Assembly (NCBI GenBank): GCA_016195825.1
Contig: JACPYV010000004.1
Coordinates: forward strand, 1-64,000
Origin: Burkholderiales bacterium
Lineage (GTDB): Bacteria; Pseudomonadota; Gammaproteobacteria; Burkholderiales; Burkholderiaceae_C
Direction of reading: 5' to 3'
DNA length: 64,000 nt
The position numbers were made by a program, and so were the translations under genes. Within the stretch, counting starts at the first letter, position 1. Each line of letters opens with the position of its first letter. Shown piece after piece: positions 1 to 8,934 of the stretch. The notes under the pieces are model-generated. The model worked only from the letters and a program-made list of their open reading frames with translations. It did not search any database and was not told the origin of the DNA.

Positions 1-1033
1 TGGCGTCATCTCCGTCTCCACCGCTGGCGGCACCGCCACCCTGCGCACCAGTGCCGTGAACAGCATCGCTCTGGCCAGTCTCACGCCGGCAACGGATGTG
101 GGCGACACCCTGGCAACGGCCACCAACCTGGCGCTGGGGCTCAACCAGGGCCAGCAGATCAGCTCAGGCGTCAACACGGCGCTCGACGTGGACCTGTATC
201 GCGTGGATCTGAGCGCGGGCGAGGTGCTCAAGCTGTCGGCCAACAGCGACTACTACGCTCGCCTGCGTATCTTTGATGCCACCGGGCGTGAGCTCAGTGC
301 CACCGATCTTCTGTACTACCAGAACCCCACCAGGCTGGGCTTTGTGGCCCAGACTGGCGGCCGCTACTACATTGGCATCAGCGGCTACGGCAACAGCAAT
401 TACAACCCCGACATCGCGAACTCGGGCACGGCCAGCGGCTACGCCTACGGTTACTCGCTCAACGTCGAGCGCCAGTTGCAGGGGGCATCGCACGTCTCGG
501 GCATTGCCGCCAGTGCAACCAGCGGCACGCCCACCAACACGGGGGTGGCCTCGGCCAACACGGGACAGACCATCACCCTCAACGGCACGGGCTTCGTGGC
601 TGGCGAGCAGCTGTACTTCTCGATCCTGGACGACAGCGGCAACCTCTCGGAGCTGCTCGTCAACTCGAGCAGCGTCGCGGCCGATGGCAAGAGCCTGACC
701 GTTGTTGTGCCCAACAACGCCACGACCGGCCGTGTGCGTCTCTCTCGCGACTTCGTGGGTTCTGTGCTGCAGATCGTGCCAACGCTCACCGCGTTCACGC
801 CCGGGGTTGGGAGCGCTTTCACCCTGAGCGGAAGCGGGTTCGCAGAGGGGCAGTCCGCCATCATTCTCCCCACCGTTCGGTTGGATGATTTGGGCAGGTC
901 TGCAGGTCTGGACGTCTATTCCGGACAGCAACAGATGATTCAGGCAACCGCACCGCTAGGGGTTTCACGCAGCCGGGTGCAGGTCCGGACTGTGGGTGGC
1001 ATCAGCGTTGCTTTGGCAACCGGACAACCTTGA
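1..1033 (+). CDS. C-terminal part of a large IPT/TIG-repeat extracellular protein (5' truncated by window)
   Basis: The reading frame is open from base 2, so the gene begins before the window and about 344 C-terminal residues are visible. The first residues look like the end of one IPT/TIG repeat (a VSTAGGTAT-type ending). A segment around VDLYRVDLSAGEVLKL resembles a bacterial pre-peptidase C-terminal (PPC) domain. The last ~100 residues contain two more TIG-like motifs (GTGFVAGEQL and TLSGSGFAEGQSA). The composition is Ser/Thr/Gly/Asn-rich with no cysteines, as in secreted adhesins or cell-surface proteins. No membrane anchor or PEP-CTERM tail is seen at the C terminus. An internal GTG at 56 could be read as a start but is unlikely to be real. 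The next gene encodes a PEP-CTERM exoprotein in the same direction. Function beyond extracellular/structural is not known. Confidence 0.75.
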   Translation, partial: GVISVSTAGGTATLRTSAVNSIALASLTPATDVGDTLATATNLALGLNQGQQISSGVNTALDVDLYRVDLSAGEVLKLSANSDYYARLRIFDATGRELSATDLLYYQNPTRLGFVAQTGGRYYIGISGYGNSNYNPDIANSGTASGYAYGYSLNVERQLQGASHVSGIAASATSGTPTNTGVASANTGQTITLNGTGFVAGEQLYFSILDDSGNLSELLVNSSSVAADGKSLTVVVPNNATTGRVRLSRDFVGSVLQIVPTLTAFTPGVGSAFTLSGSGFAEGQSAIILPTVRLDDLGRSAGLDVYSGQQQMIQATAPLGVSRSRVQVRTVGGISVALATGQP

Positions 1034-1081
1034 AGAGCGCTTTCCCAATATCCACAACGTCAACTAGAAAAGGTACATCAA

Positions 1082-1687
1082 ATGACTAACCGTCTTGCAC
1101 TGGCCATCACCGAACGTCTGGCCAGGCCTTTGCTGCGCGGCCTCTGCGCAGTCGGATTCGCTGTCACTGCAGGGGCCGTGTCTGCTGCCCCCTCGATTCA
1201 GTACGTCGCAACTGATCTCGTCGACTTGGTCGCTGGGCAGGATCTCTGGCAGTACGACTACACGATTGCCGGGGATGTCGCCGCGGGCGATGGCGTCAAC
1301 ATCCTGTTTGCGTATAGCCAGTTTGACGGCATCGATGTTCTTCTTGCCGACAGCGCCGTATTTGCAACCCCTACGCAGCCGGTCTCTGTGCTGAGCGCCG
1401 ACGGACTCTTGTCGATCACCGCACTCCAGCAGATCTCCAGTGCGGATCCTGCGCACATCTCCGTGCAGTTTCAATGGCTCGCAAGCGGCAGCCCTGGGGC
1501 CCAGCAATTTGAGGTCGTGGATAGTTTCTTCAGCGTGGTTGATTCCGGAACCACGGTGTCGCCTTCAGCACCGCATGACTTGCCGGAACCGTCGTCAGCC
1601 TGGCTCGCGGGCGTGGCCTTGGCAGGCGTCTTGATTCGGCGCCGCTCAAACGCCATTCCCTTCAAGCCGTCAGAGCTTTGCGGGTGA
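1082..1687 (+). CDS. PEP-CTERM sorting domain protein
   Basis: A 201-residue protein with an N-terminal signal peptide (hydrophobic segment ~18-35, cleavage probably after VSA/AP at 35). The C terminus is a typical PEP-CTERM tail: Pro-Glu-Pro at 168-170, a hydrophobic helix (WLAGVALAGVLI), then an Arg cluster (RRR at 186-188). Such proteins are recognised by exosortase/EpsH systems and handled at the outer surface of exopolysaccharide-producing Gram-negatives. The body (36-165) is not a family I recognise. No exosortase gene is in the window. The gene follows the TIG-repeat gene by 48 bp and may be co-transcribed with it. Confidence 0.85.
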   Translation: MTNRLALAITERLARPLLRGLCAVGFAVTAGAVSAAPSIQYVATDLVDLVAGQDLWQYDYTIAGDVAAGDGVNILFAYSQFDGIDVLLADSAVFATPTQPVSVLSADGLLSITALQQISSADPAHISVQFQWLASGSPGAQQFEVVDSFFSVVDSGTTVSPSAPHDLPEPSSAWLAGVALAGVLIRRRSNAIPFKPSELCG

Positions 1688-2042
1688 GCCTTGTGAGCCT
1701 GAGGCAGGTCTGCGCTCGTCGCGTACGGCCCTGCCTCCAAATATGCGCGTCGCGTTGGCTCGCCTGTGCCTGACGCGCCGGTGCGCAAGGCCTCGCGCGG
1801 CGGACCTCTGATCAGGTCCAGACTGGCGACCACGGCGCGCCCACGTATGTTTATCTTTCCGCCAGCGCAGACATGCGAGGCCGCGCCCAGCGGAGCGACA
1901 TGAGTTGCCTGGACGTTGTCCGACGGCGTGAGTTCGGGCTGGGTTGGTCACGCATCCTTTCAAACCGCCTGGCATGTGAGCCGGACAGAAGTCACTGCCA
2001 CGCGGGGCGGGCGGCACAAGGCCGCCTGGCGTCCATCCAGCC
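1688..2042. other. Gene-free stretch between PEP-CTERM gene and relaxase gene
   Basis: About 355 bp lying between the convergent ends of the PEP-CTERM gene and the transfer operon. Short open frames exist on both strands, but none has a plausible ribosome-binding site or a recognisable product. I see no clear tRNA, attachment site or strong terminator hairpin. It marks one end of the transfer region, so it is where an element boundary could lie. Confidence 0.5.
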
Positions 2043-3041
2043 TCAGCGTGTGATTTCAGGTCCAGGCTGCGACCTGTCCCAGCCTGGCTGCACGGAGATT
2101 CCCGGCCGCTCCCTGGCAGCCAAGACGGCCTGCCTTTCCTGCCGCTGTACTGCCTCCCGGTAGAAGGCCGTGCTGCGAACAAACGCGGCGATCCCCTGGG
2201 CGAGTTTGCGGTCCTCGGCGCTTTCCGAGGTTTCCAGCGCCTTCATGATGTGCGACCAGGCCTGCATCGCCTCGGCGCGGCTCTTGGCATAGGCGTCTCC
2301 GGCCTTGGTCGCCGTCAAGGGATGGCGCAACTCCCCTTGCGCCTTCATCTTGAGGCGCCCTAGCGTGTCGAAGTTGCGGTTCTCTCCACGCGCGGACTGG
2401 CGCGTGGCTTCAACGTCGACGCCTAGCCCGCGCAGCACGTCAGCGTAGACCGTGCGCCAGCGCTCGCGTTCCGTCCATGACGTCAGGCGCTGACCCGATG
2501 CCGACTCGGCACGCACCGTCAGATGAACGTGCGGGTTATCTCGGTCACTGTGCAGCACCATGACGTAGCGGTGCCCATTCAGCTCTGCCTGCGCGAACTT
2601 GCGCGCTGCCTCCAGCACCAACTGCGGATTCGTGCCTGTTGGCGTCGACAAGACGAGGTTGAGCGCCTCGCGGCGGCTCGACAGGTCGTCGATCAACCTT
2701 CCACCGTACCGCCACTGATCCAGTAGATCAAGAATGGATTCTTTCTCGGCGTGGCGCACGCCCCGGTCGTCTTCGAGCTCCAGCTGTCCGTCTCGGCTGA
2801 TGTACCGGAAGTGCGACGCAATGGCCTTCATGCCGCGGCCCCCGCCGGCGACCTTCAAGATGGCCTGAGGGGCTCGGCGAATGACCGTGGCCTCGATGTG
2901 CTGACGCACCTGCGCCGCCTTGGCCCGCACGCTGCCGCAGAGCCGCGGCGCAGGATCGGGCTTGACGATGCGGTTGCGGGGCTCGAACAATCGTTCTCCC
3001 CAATGCACCAGGACGGTGTCGATAGCTTGGGTCGTTGTCAT
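2043..3041 (-). CDS. Conjugative relaxase (MobP/VirD2-TraI-like)
   Basis: A 332-residue protein expected to nick the origin of transfer and stay covalently bound to the DNA 5' end through a tyrosine. A three-histidine-type motif is clear around 164-173 (H164, H171, H173 within HSDRDNPHVH). An upstream Tyr-containing segment around Y80 (SHFRYISRDG) is the likely catalytic tyrosine motif. There is no helicase or primase extension, so it is a short relaxase. Its start overlaps the stop of the upstream mobilization gene (3038-3041), implying translational coupling. It is the last gene of the ~16-kb minus-strand transfer operon. The exact MOB class (P versus a related clade) is inferred from motifs only. 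Confidence 0.82.
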   Translation of the reverse strand: MTTTQAIDTVLVHWGERLFEPRNRIVKPDPAPRLCGSVRAKAAQVRQHIEATVIRRAPQAILKVAGGGRGMKAIASHFRYISRDGQLELEDDRGVRHAEKESILDLLDQWRYGGRLIDDLSSRREALNLVLSTPTGTNPQLVLEAARKFAQAELNGHRYVMVLHSDRDNPHVHLTVRAESASGQRLTSWTERERWRTVYADVLRGLGVDVEATRQSARGENRNFDTLGRLKMKAQGELRHPLTATKAGDAYAKSRAEAMQAWSHIMKALETSESAEDRKLAQGIAAFVRSTAFYREAVQRQERQAVLAARERPGISVQPGWDRSQPGPEITR

Positions 3042-3676
3042 TGCGGCCTCCTGACTCGCCTGAGTTCGGCCAGCACCGTGGCGGCGAATTCGAGGTGCGC
3101 CCTGACGTCCGTGCCCAGCGACTGCATGCCGTTGCGGTAGCTTTGGAGTTGACTGGCAGGATCACGACCGACCTGACGCATGAGGGCGTTGATATCAACG
3201 GACATGGCGGCCAACCGGTCCGTCGACAGCATCAGTGCCGATATCAAGGCGGCATGGTCCTTGGCAAGTTCCGGAGGCGGGCTGCCGTCCAGCAACTCGC
3301 CGAGGTAGTTGCCCCGCGACATGCCGGACGCCCGTGCGCGTCGCGCCAAGGTGCGGACATGCTTTCGCAATATTCGCACCGTTGTTGCTGTCATGCTGAA
3401 GTCGTCCTCGCTCACCTTCTCCGCGGACTCGGGGGTATCTGCAGACACGTCGCCGAGGATGGGCCAGAGGGCATGCCTGATCAAGGCGGCCACTGTCGTC
3501 CGCCTTTGTCGGGCCAGCGACCTCAGGCGATCCCCCTGTCCGAACAGTGCCACAGTGAACTTTTCCGTAGAGGAAAAGGTCTTCATTGCCTTGTCCAGCG
3601 CGTCAGGCCGGCAATCCCCTGGCGCCGCGTTCGCTGCGTGTGGATCAGGGTTCGGGGAGTGAATCAGTGGATCCAT
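3038..3676 (-). CDS. Mobilization accessory (relaxosome) protein, MobC-like
   Basis: A 212-residue protein from the ATG at 3676, which has a GGAGA ribosome-binding site 7-8 bases upstream. A TTG at 3727 overlapping the preceding stop is an alternative start. The middle portion (basic, RRARASGMSRGNYLGELLDG) resembles MobC/relaxosome accessory proteins that bind oriT DNA and help the relaxase. It lies directly upstream of the relaxase with a 4-base overlap, as accessory proteins usually do. The sequence is too divergent to name more precisely, and function is inferred mainly from context. Confidence 0.6.
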   Translation of the reverse strand: MDPLIHSPNPDPHAANAAPGDCRPDALDKAMKTFSSTEKFTVALFGQGDRLRSLARQRRTTVAALIRHALWPILGDVSADTPESAEKVSEDDFSMTATTVRILRKHVRTLARRARASGMSRGNYLGELLDGSPPPELAKDHAALISALMLSTDRLAAMSVDINALMRQVGRDPASQLQSYRNGMQSLGTDVRAHLEFAATVLAELRRVRRPQ

Positions 3677-3723
3677 GGGAAGTCTCCGGTTTTCTGCTTG
3701 CCATCTCCAGGTCGCGCAGTCGG

Positions 3724-4374
3724 TCAATCCCCGGGCGCTTTCGCAGCAATTGCCACGGGTGCGACGCGATAGATCTCGATCTCGACACGGCGGTTGAGCG
3801 CCCTGCCGGACGGACTGCTGTTGTCCGCCACATGGTCGCCTGCCGGCTGGTAGGTCGCGCGAATGCGCGAGGGCTCGATGCCGGCCGCCACGAGGTAGTC
3901 CCGCATGGCGATGGCCCGGTCGCGGGCCATGCGACTCTCGGCGATGGCGTCGGAGATGCCGTCTGTCCTGCCGCGCAGCAGCACCAGTGGCGCTGCCTTG
4001 GCCTCATCGATCAGCACCTTGGCGGCTTCGGCGCTCAGGGTCATGTGCGAGCTGCCGAAATCGAAGTGCACCGTGTAGATGCGGTTGCCGCAGGTCGGCG
4101 TCGGGCCCGACGACGGCATGCTGGTAAGCGCCTGCTGTGAAGTCGCGATGCTGGCCAGCGTCGCCGCCGTGCTGCGCGTGAGTTGGCCAGCCTCGCTGGC
4201 CAGCAGTCGTGCGTGCTGCAGGTCGCCCTTGCATACCTGCAGCTCGACGGCCGCGGATGAATTGGCCGGCCGTCTGGTGGACTCATCGACCACGGAAGCT
4301 TTCGGGGGCGCGTCGCAGGCGGCCAGCAGTGACAGTGGCACCAGGGACAGGTTGAGCAGCAGGGACGGTCGCAT
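3724..4374 (-). CDS. OmpA-family C-terminal domain lipoprotein
   Basis: A 216-residue protein from the ATG at 4374, with a strong AAGGAGA site. Residues 1-20 form a lipoprotein signal ending in the lipobox LLAAC (C20). Residues ~95-205 form an OmpA/MotB peptidoglycan-binding domain (VHFDFGSS opening; GRTDGISDAIAESRMARDRA and SGRALNRRVEIEI motifs). It should be anchored in the outer membrane and grip the cell wall. Its position between the coupling protein and the relaxosome genes suggests it braces the secretion channel, perhaps in place of a VirB7 lipoprotein, which is not otherwise evident. That role is inference. The class of protein is clear. Confidence 0.8.
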   Translation of the reverse strand: MRPSLLLNLSLVPLSLLAACDAPPKASVVDESTRRPANSSAAVELQVCKGDLQHARLLASEAGQLTRSTAATLASIATSQQALTSMPSSGPTPTCGNRIYTVHFDFGSSHMTLSAEAAKVLIDEAKAAPLVLLRGRTDGISDAIAESRMARDRAIAMRDYLVAAGIEPSRIRATYQPAGDHVADNSSPSGRALNRRVEIEIYRVAPVAIAAKAPGD

Positions 4375-4406
4375 GGGGCTCTCCTTCGAGGGTGTGGGAC
4401 TGGGCC

Positions 4407-6431
4407 TCATGGCTTGCCGTTCCTGCGCGACCGCGACTGCGACTGCGACTGCGACTGCGACTGCGAGCGCCCGGCACCGAGCGAGTCGTCCTTCTCGGCC
4501 TCAGCCTCGGTGTCGTCCTTCGCGGCCTCGGAGTCCGGCTTCTCGGCGAAGGCATCGCGCAAAGCCGCGTCGAGCCTGTCGCTGCTGGACTCGGGCGCCC
4601 CAGAAAACCGACGGGCGTCCTCGGGCTGCTCGGTCCCGCCCCCCTCATCGCCAGCGGCTTGACTTGCTTCGACTAGCCGCCATTGCTCCTGGATGCGCGC
4701 ACGATGTCCCTCGACGTCCATCGTGGGCAGCACAGGCGGCGTCAGCAGCCGCGACTTGAACGCCTTGTCCCGGTGATAGCGGATCTTCTCGCCCAGGATG
4801 GGCTTGCAGTTCTCCAGGATGATCACGAGCCGTTCACTGCCCAGTTCCTTGAACTCTTGCGGCAGGAGCAAGGACCGGCGCTGGGCGCTCTCGTTGCTGC
4901 TGATGCTGCTGTGCCCATGGGCGCTGAACGACTGGCTGCGCCCGTGGGATGTCGCGCGCTCGGTGAATTGGCCCAACATGGCGCTGTATTCGTCGGCGTC
5001 GCGCTGTTCTCGCGGCGCGTAAAGAATCTGCAGGCCATGGTTGGTTGCGAAGGTACGCGCATCCTTCTCTCCATAAGCCGAATCAAGCTGTGACATGGCC
5101 TGGACGACGGTCAGCAGCCGCAGGTTGTAGCCCGCCAAAAACGCGGCCGTGTTGATGATCGCGCCGACGCGGCCCATGGTGGCGAACTCGTCATTGACGA
5201 GCAGGCACTGGAACTTCAGCGTCGGATCCTGCTGCGGCAGGTGCTGGGTGTTCAGGCTGACGAGCTGCGAGCAGAACAGGTTCAGCAATGGACGTGCGTC
5301 GGCCAGCCGGCTGGGCGGGATGCGCACGTAGATGGACATGCGATCACGCCGCAGATCCTCCAGCCTGAAATCATCGGCGCTGGTGGCCGCGTCCACGACC
5401 GCGTCCGTAAAGATCGTCAGCGGTGCGACGAATGTGGCGACGATGCTGGACAGCGTGTCCTGCGAGGTGGTTGTCAGCCGCTGCAGCGCATCCTTGCATT
5501 CCGCCGAGAACGGGCGCTCTGACGCATCGCGCATCGTCACAAGGTGCTCGATGTGCTTGCGAAGCGGCCGGCCCTTGCCGGACGCCTGGCGCAGCATCTC
5601 GCCGATGGAGCGCGGGAGCTCGGGCGTCTCCAGCAGCATCAGGCCGAGGGCAAGGAAAAAGTTGCGCGCCTGATCGTTGAAGAATGCTTCGGAGTGTGTT
5701 GCGCCGCCGTCGTTGGGGTAGAGCATCTGGCCGATGTTCAGCAAGTCGCCGATGCGGTGCCGTGGGCTGGTCCGCACGGCGCTCAGGGGGTTCCAGCGGT
5801 GGCTTCGCGCCTCGTCGTCAAAGGGCGAGAAGGCATAGACCGGCTGACCTTGGGCAGCCCGGAAGCCCGCCGTGATGTCGAAGTTCTCACCCTTGATGTC
5901 AAGAACCACGACCGAGTCTGGCCAGTTCAGCAGGTTAGGAATCACCACTCCGACGCCCTTGCCACTTCTCGTGGGCGCCGACAGCATCACCGACAGCTGG
6001 CCTGGCAGCGACAGGAAGCGGCCGCGGTGCTTGCCGACGAGGATGCCCGGCTGCTCCCCTGTGAGGAGGCCGGCCCGCGCCACCTCGGCCCGCGTTGCAA
6101 AGCGGGCAGCGCCGTGCAGTGATCGGCGTGGTCGAGCTGCCGCGAGCATGGAGGCTGGCAGAAGCACCAGCAGCCCACCTGCGGATGCGCCGATGGCAAT
6201 CTGCAGCTTTCGGCGAAGCGGTGGGTCGTCGCCATACAGCTGCCAGTAACGCGTGATGCTGGTGAGATGGACCCGTGCCGGGTTGGCCTTGTTCAGGATC
6301 AGGAAAAGCACACCTGACAGGTACAGGGTCATGCAGGTCAGGATCGCAAGGCACCCGGCGGAAAAGCTCATGGCAGCCACCTTGCGGCCGGTCGACCAAG
6401 CTGAAAACGATGTTGTGACGGCGTCGCTCAT
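4407..6431 (-). CDS. virD4: Type IV coupling protein, VirD4/TraG family
   Basis: A 674-residue protein from the ATG at 6431 (AGGAGG site; ATGA overlap with virB11). It couples the relaxosome to the secretion channel and powers DNA transfer. Two N-terminal membrane segments (~20-47 and ~76-98) precede the ATPase. Walker A is at 152-161 (APTRSGKGVG), followed by the family motif PNLLNWPDSVVVLDIKGEN with a Walker-B-like Asp. The last ~60 residues are acidic and then become a Ser-Gln repeat ending in basic residues, encoded by a hexanucleotide repeat. The acidic/SQ tail is not part of the conserved family and may vary between strains. Confidence 0.95.
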   Translation of the reverse strand: MSDAVTTSFSAWSTGRKVAAMSFSAGCLAILTCMTLYLSGVLFLILNKANPARVHLTSITRYWQLYGDDPPLRRKLQIAIGASAGGLLVLLPASMLAAARPRRSLHGAARFATRAEVARAGLLTGEQPGILVGKHRGRFLSLPGQLSVMLSAPTRSGKGVGVVIPNLLNWPDSVVVLDIKGENFDITAGFRAAQGQPVYAFSPFDDEARSHRWNPLSAVRTSPRHRIGDLLNIGQMLYPNDGGATHSEAFFNDQARNFFLALGLMLLETPELPRSIGEMLRQASGKGRPLRKHIEHLVTMRDASERPFSAECKDALQRLTTTSQDTLSSIVATFVAPLTIFTDAVVDAATSADDFRLEDLRRDRMSIYVRIPPSRLADARPLLNLFCSQLVSLNTQHLPQQDPTLKFQCLLVNDEFATMGRVGAIINTAAFLAGYNLRLLTVVQAMSQLDSAYGEKDARTFATNHGLQILYAPREQRDADEYSAMLGQFTERATSHGRSQSFSAHGHSSISSNESAQRRSLLLPQEFKELGSERLVIILENCKPILGEKIRYHRDKAFKSRLLTPPVLPTMDVEGHRARIQEQWRLVEASQAAGDEGGGTEQPEDARRFSGAPESSSDRLDAALRDAFAEKPDSEAAKDDTEAEAEKDDSLGAGRSQSQSQSQSQSRSRRNGKP
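4435..4464. repeat. Hexanucleotide microsatellite (GACTGC)x5 in the virD4 3' end
   Basis: Five perfect tandem copies of GACTGC. Read on the minus strand they encode a Ser-Gln repeat near the VirD4 C terminus. The unit is a multiple of three, so copy-number slippage would lengthen or shorten the tail without breaking the frame. Confidence 0.9.
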
Positions 6432-7516
6432 GAGGCCTCCTGATGGTTGCTGGGGTGATCGAGTCGCCATGCACGGGGCTCGTGGTGGATCTCGGAGATG
6501 AAGCGTCCGCGGCTGTCACGGTCGAACTGGACGACGATGTCGACCACAAGCCTGAGCAGCCGTTTGATCTCGGCCAGGGCCAGACCACTGCCGGCACCTG
6601 TCTCACGGACCATCAGCGCCATCTGCTCGAAGGCCAGCGCGCAGCTGCCTGCGTGCACGCTGGTGATGCTGCCTGGGTGCCCCGACGCAGCCAGCCTGAC
6701 GAAGTGGAAGCACTCGTCGCCCCGCACCTCGGCCAGGAAGATCCGGTCCGGTTTCATGCGCAGGCAGGCTTCAAGCAGCGACTTGGCCGTGATGTGCGAC
6801 GTGCCTTGCGCGTCCTTGCCATAGAACAGGTGGACGGCGTTGGGATGGTTGGGCAGCGTCAGCTCAGCCGCGTCCTGGATGGTGATCAGCCGCTCATCTC
6901 GGGCAACCTCCTCGACCAGTCCCTTCATGAACGTGGTCTTGCCGCAGCCCGTGCGGCCGCTGACGACGATGGTCTGGCGCTGGCAAACGGCCAGACGCAG
7001 GAACTCCGCATACCGTCTCGCCGCCAACAGCGCCATCAATTCCTTCTCGAAGGGCAGCACCAGCCCTTCGGCAGCGGCCTGCGCCGACGTGCGTTCGAAC
7101 AGGCCCTCCCGCTCGAAGTCATCCAGTCCCCGGGTCTGCATGGACGGCTTGCGGACCGTGATCGAGACCGTCCCGCGGGAGACTGCGGGCGGAATGACGA
7201 ACTGGATGCGCTCGCCCGTGGGCAATGTGGCCGACAGCAGCGGCTTCTCCTGGTTGATTTGCTGATCGCAGTAGGTCGCGACGGCAGTCGCCAGCGACAT
7301 GCAGCGCTCACACGTCATGTCCGGCGCATGGACCGCAGACCAGCCCCGCGTGCTCTCCACGAACAGCTCGCCAGGCCGGTTGATACAGACCTCCAGCACC
7401 CCGGGCCTGTCCAGCTGCTCGCGCAAGGGGCGCAGGAACTCGATGACCGACGTGGCGTCACCCTGCCAGTCGGCGGCCCGGTCGGTGTCGTGGGGCAGGG
7501 CGTTCATCTGCTTCAT
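6428..7516 (-). CDS. virB11: VirB11-type secretion ATPase
   Basis: A 362-residue cytoplasmic hexameric ATPase of the type IV secretion system, which switches the channel between pilus assembly and substrate transfer. Walker A is at 187-195 (GRTGCGKTT), followed by the Asp box (TIQDAAEL) and the ACLRMKPDRIFLAEVRGDE and GHPGSITSVHA segments typical of VirB11/TrbB. Length is normal for the family. It overlaps virB10 upstream and virD4 downstream by ATGA junctions. Confidence 0.95.
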   Translation of the reverse strand: MKQMNALPHDTDRAADWQGDATSVIEFLRPLREQLDRPGVLEVCINRPGELFVESTRGWSAVHAPDMTCERCMSLATAVATYCDQQINQEKPLLSATLPTGERIQFVIPPAVSRGTVSITVRKPSMQTRGLDDFEREGLFERTSAQAAAEGLVLPFEKELMALLAARRYAEFLRLAVCQRQTIVVSGRTGCGKTTFMKGLVEEVARDERLITIQDAAELTLPNHPNAVHLFYGKDAQGTSHITAKSLLEACLRMKPDRIFLAEVRGDECFHFVRLAASGHPGSITSVHAGSCALAFEQMALMVRETGAGSGLALAEIKRLLRLVVDIVVQFDRDSRGRFISEIHHEPRAWRLDHPSNHQEAS

Positions 7517-8934
7517 GGCCGTGCATCCCGGCCATTGGCGGGAACGAGCTCGTACACCGACGAAAAGTCGACGTCGCGTGCGACGTAGATGCCGACGATC
7601 GCGCCCTGGTTCTGATAGAGCAGTGGCGGGATGTTGATGGTGCTGTCCAGCACCTTCTCTGCCAGCTTGCTGGCGTTGTCCGTGGTCGAAGGCAGGACGA
7701 TGGTGTCGCCCTGCCTGGCATTGCCCTGGTCGTGCACGGCGATCTTTACCGCGTCGTCGATCAGCGACAGCAGGAGGGCGGCGCCGATCCGCTCGCGCCA
7801 GCGGTTGTCGACATACCCGTCGATGCCCGATTCACCCAGTTTTCCGGTGGCCGGCGACTCGAGGTCGACCGTCACCCCGAGTGGCGTGCGGATGCGGGTC
7901 CAGAGCACCGGGATGCGCACAGTGCCCGGCCGCACGGAAGCGATGCGGTACTCGCCGTCCAGATGCGAACCGCGCTCGATCAGCAGCACGCGACCGTCGT
8001 CGCTGTACACGTTGCGTTGAACCTGGCATCCCACCAGTCCGGATGTCGCGCTGATCACGCGGGTCTTCAGCGCGCAAGTGAAGGCCGTGCCCTTGGCGAG
8101 CAGCAGGCTGCGATTGCCAGGTCTCCCGGCATCCACTTTCGGTGTGACGGAGCCCTGAAGCTGACCGCCGAAGATCCCTCCCGGGGTGGCGACGATAGCG
8201 CCAGCTGTACCCGTCGAGGCCAGTGTTGGTGGCGGCGCGAAAGGCGCTGGTGTACCGCCGGTGGTGCTGTCTGCTGCCTGGGTCAGGTTCTCGAGCAGCC
8301 CTTGCAGTTGGCGCTGGTAGTTCTGCAAGTTGCGCGACGTCGCAGCGAGAGGATCGTTCGGTCCCAGGGCCTGCTCGACGTCTTCCCCTCGCGCGGCCTG
8401 CGGGTTCGGTGAGTGGCCCGTCGTGGCGCCGCCGACAGGTTTGGTCTGCGAACTCACCAGCAACGCTGGTGCATCTTCGGGCGAGATGGTGGGCCCGCCC
8501 TTGGGGGTGGGGGCTGTCGCGCCCGTGCGGTGTACGCCGATGGGCGCGACAAGATCGTCGTCGGTGGGCGTGAGGGCCGGCACGCGGGCTGCTGCTGTGC
8601 TGGCCGCGGAGGAGGGGGCAGGTGGCACCGGCATCTCCAGCGTGCGTGGCTCGACAGATGCGGCGGCTGGCCTGTCCCGCATCAGCCTGCTGCCCTCGCT
8701 CGGCGTCTTCTTGCCGCTCGCCAGAAGGCGCTGTATGCCCGTGGCGGACACGACGACCAGACTGCTGACCAGCAGACCCACAGCCAGCAATCCCTTCTTG
8801 GAGACCCGCAACGTCCGTGGCGCGGCGACATTGCCAGCCCGGAGATGGGCAGACAGCGGCGGACCATTGGGCGGCTGGTTGTCAGGGCCATCGGCGCCGT
8901 CGGCGCCGGCTGGCCCGGTGTACCCATGGCTCAT
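7513..8934 (-). CDS. virB10: VirB10/TrbI-type core-complex protein
   Basis: A 473-residue protein that spans the envelope and forms the inner part of the outer-membrane core ring. It has a short Gly/Pro-rich cytoplasmic N terminus, a single transmembrane helix at ~48-66, a long Pro/Ala/Thr-rich periplasmic linker (~80-260), and a conserved C-terminal TrbI domain from ~275 (KGTAFTCALKTRVISATSGLVGCQV, ERGSHLDGEY). The unusual collagen-like N terminus (GPAGADGADGP) is not a family feature. The start overlaps the virB9 stop by ATGA. Confidence 0.94.
   Translation of the reverse strand: MSHGYTGPAGADGADGPDNQPPNGPPLSAHLRAGNVAAPRTLRVSKKGLLAVGLLVSSLVVVSATGIQRLLASGKKTPSEGSRLMRDRPAAASVEPRTLEMPVPPAPSSAASTAAARVPALTPTDDDLVAPIGVHRTGATAPTPKGGPTISPEDAPALLVSSQTKPVGGATTGHSPNPQAARGEDVEQALGPNDPLAATSRNLQNYQRQLQGLLENLTQAADSTTGGTPAPFAPPPTLASTGTAGAIVATPGGIFGGQLQGSVTPKVDAGRPGNRSLLLAKGTAFTCALKTRVISATSGLVGCQVQRNVYSDDGRVLLIERGSHLDGEYRIASVRPGTVRIPVLWTRIRTPLGVTVDLESPATGKLGESGIDGYVDNRWRERIGAALLLSLIDDAVKIAVHDQGNARQGDTIVLPSTTDNASKLAEKVLDSTINIPPLLYQNQGAIVGIYVARDVDFSSVYELVPANGRDARP

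Noticed and set aside
1670-2182. Small frames between the PEP-CTERM gene and the relaxase
   Set aside because: They overlap both flanking genes, lack ribosome-binding sites and show no family features.
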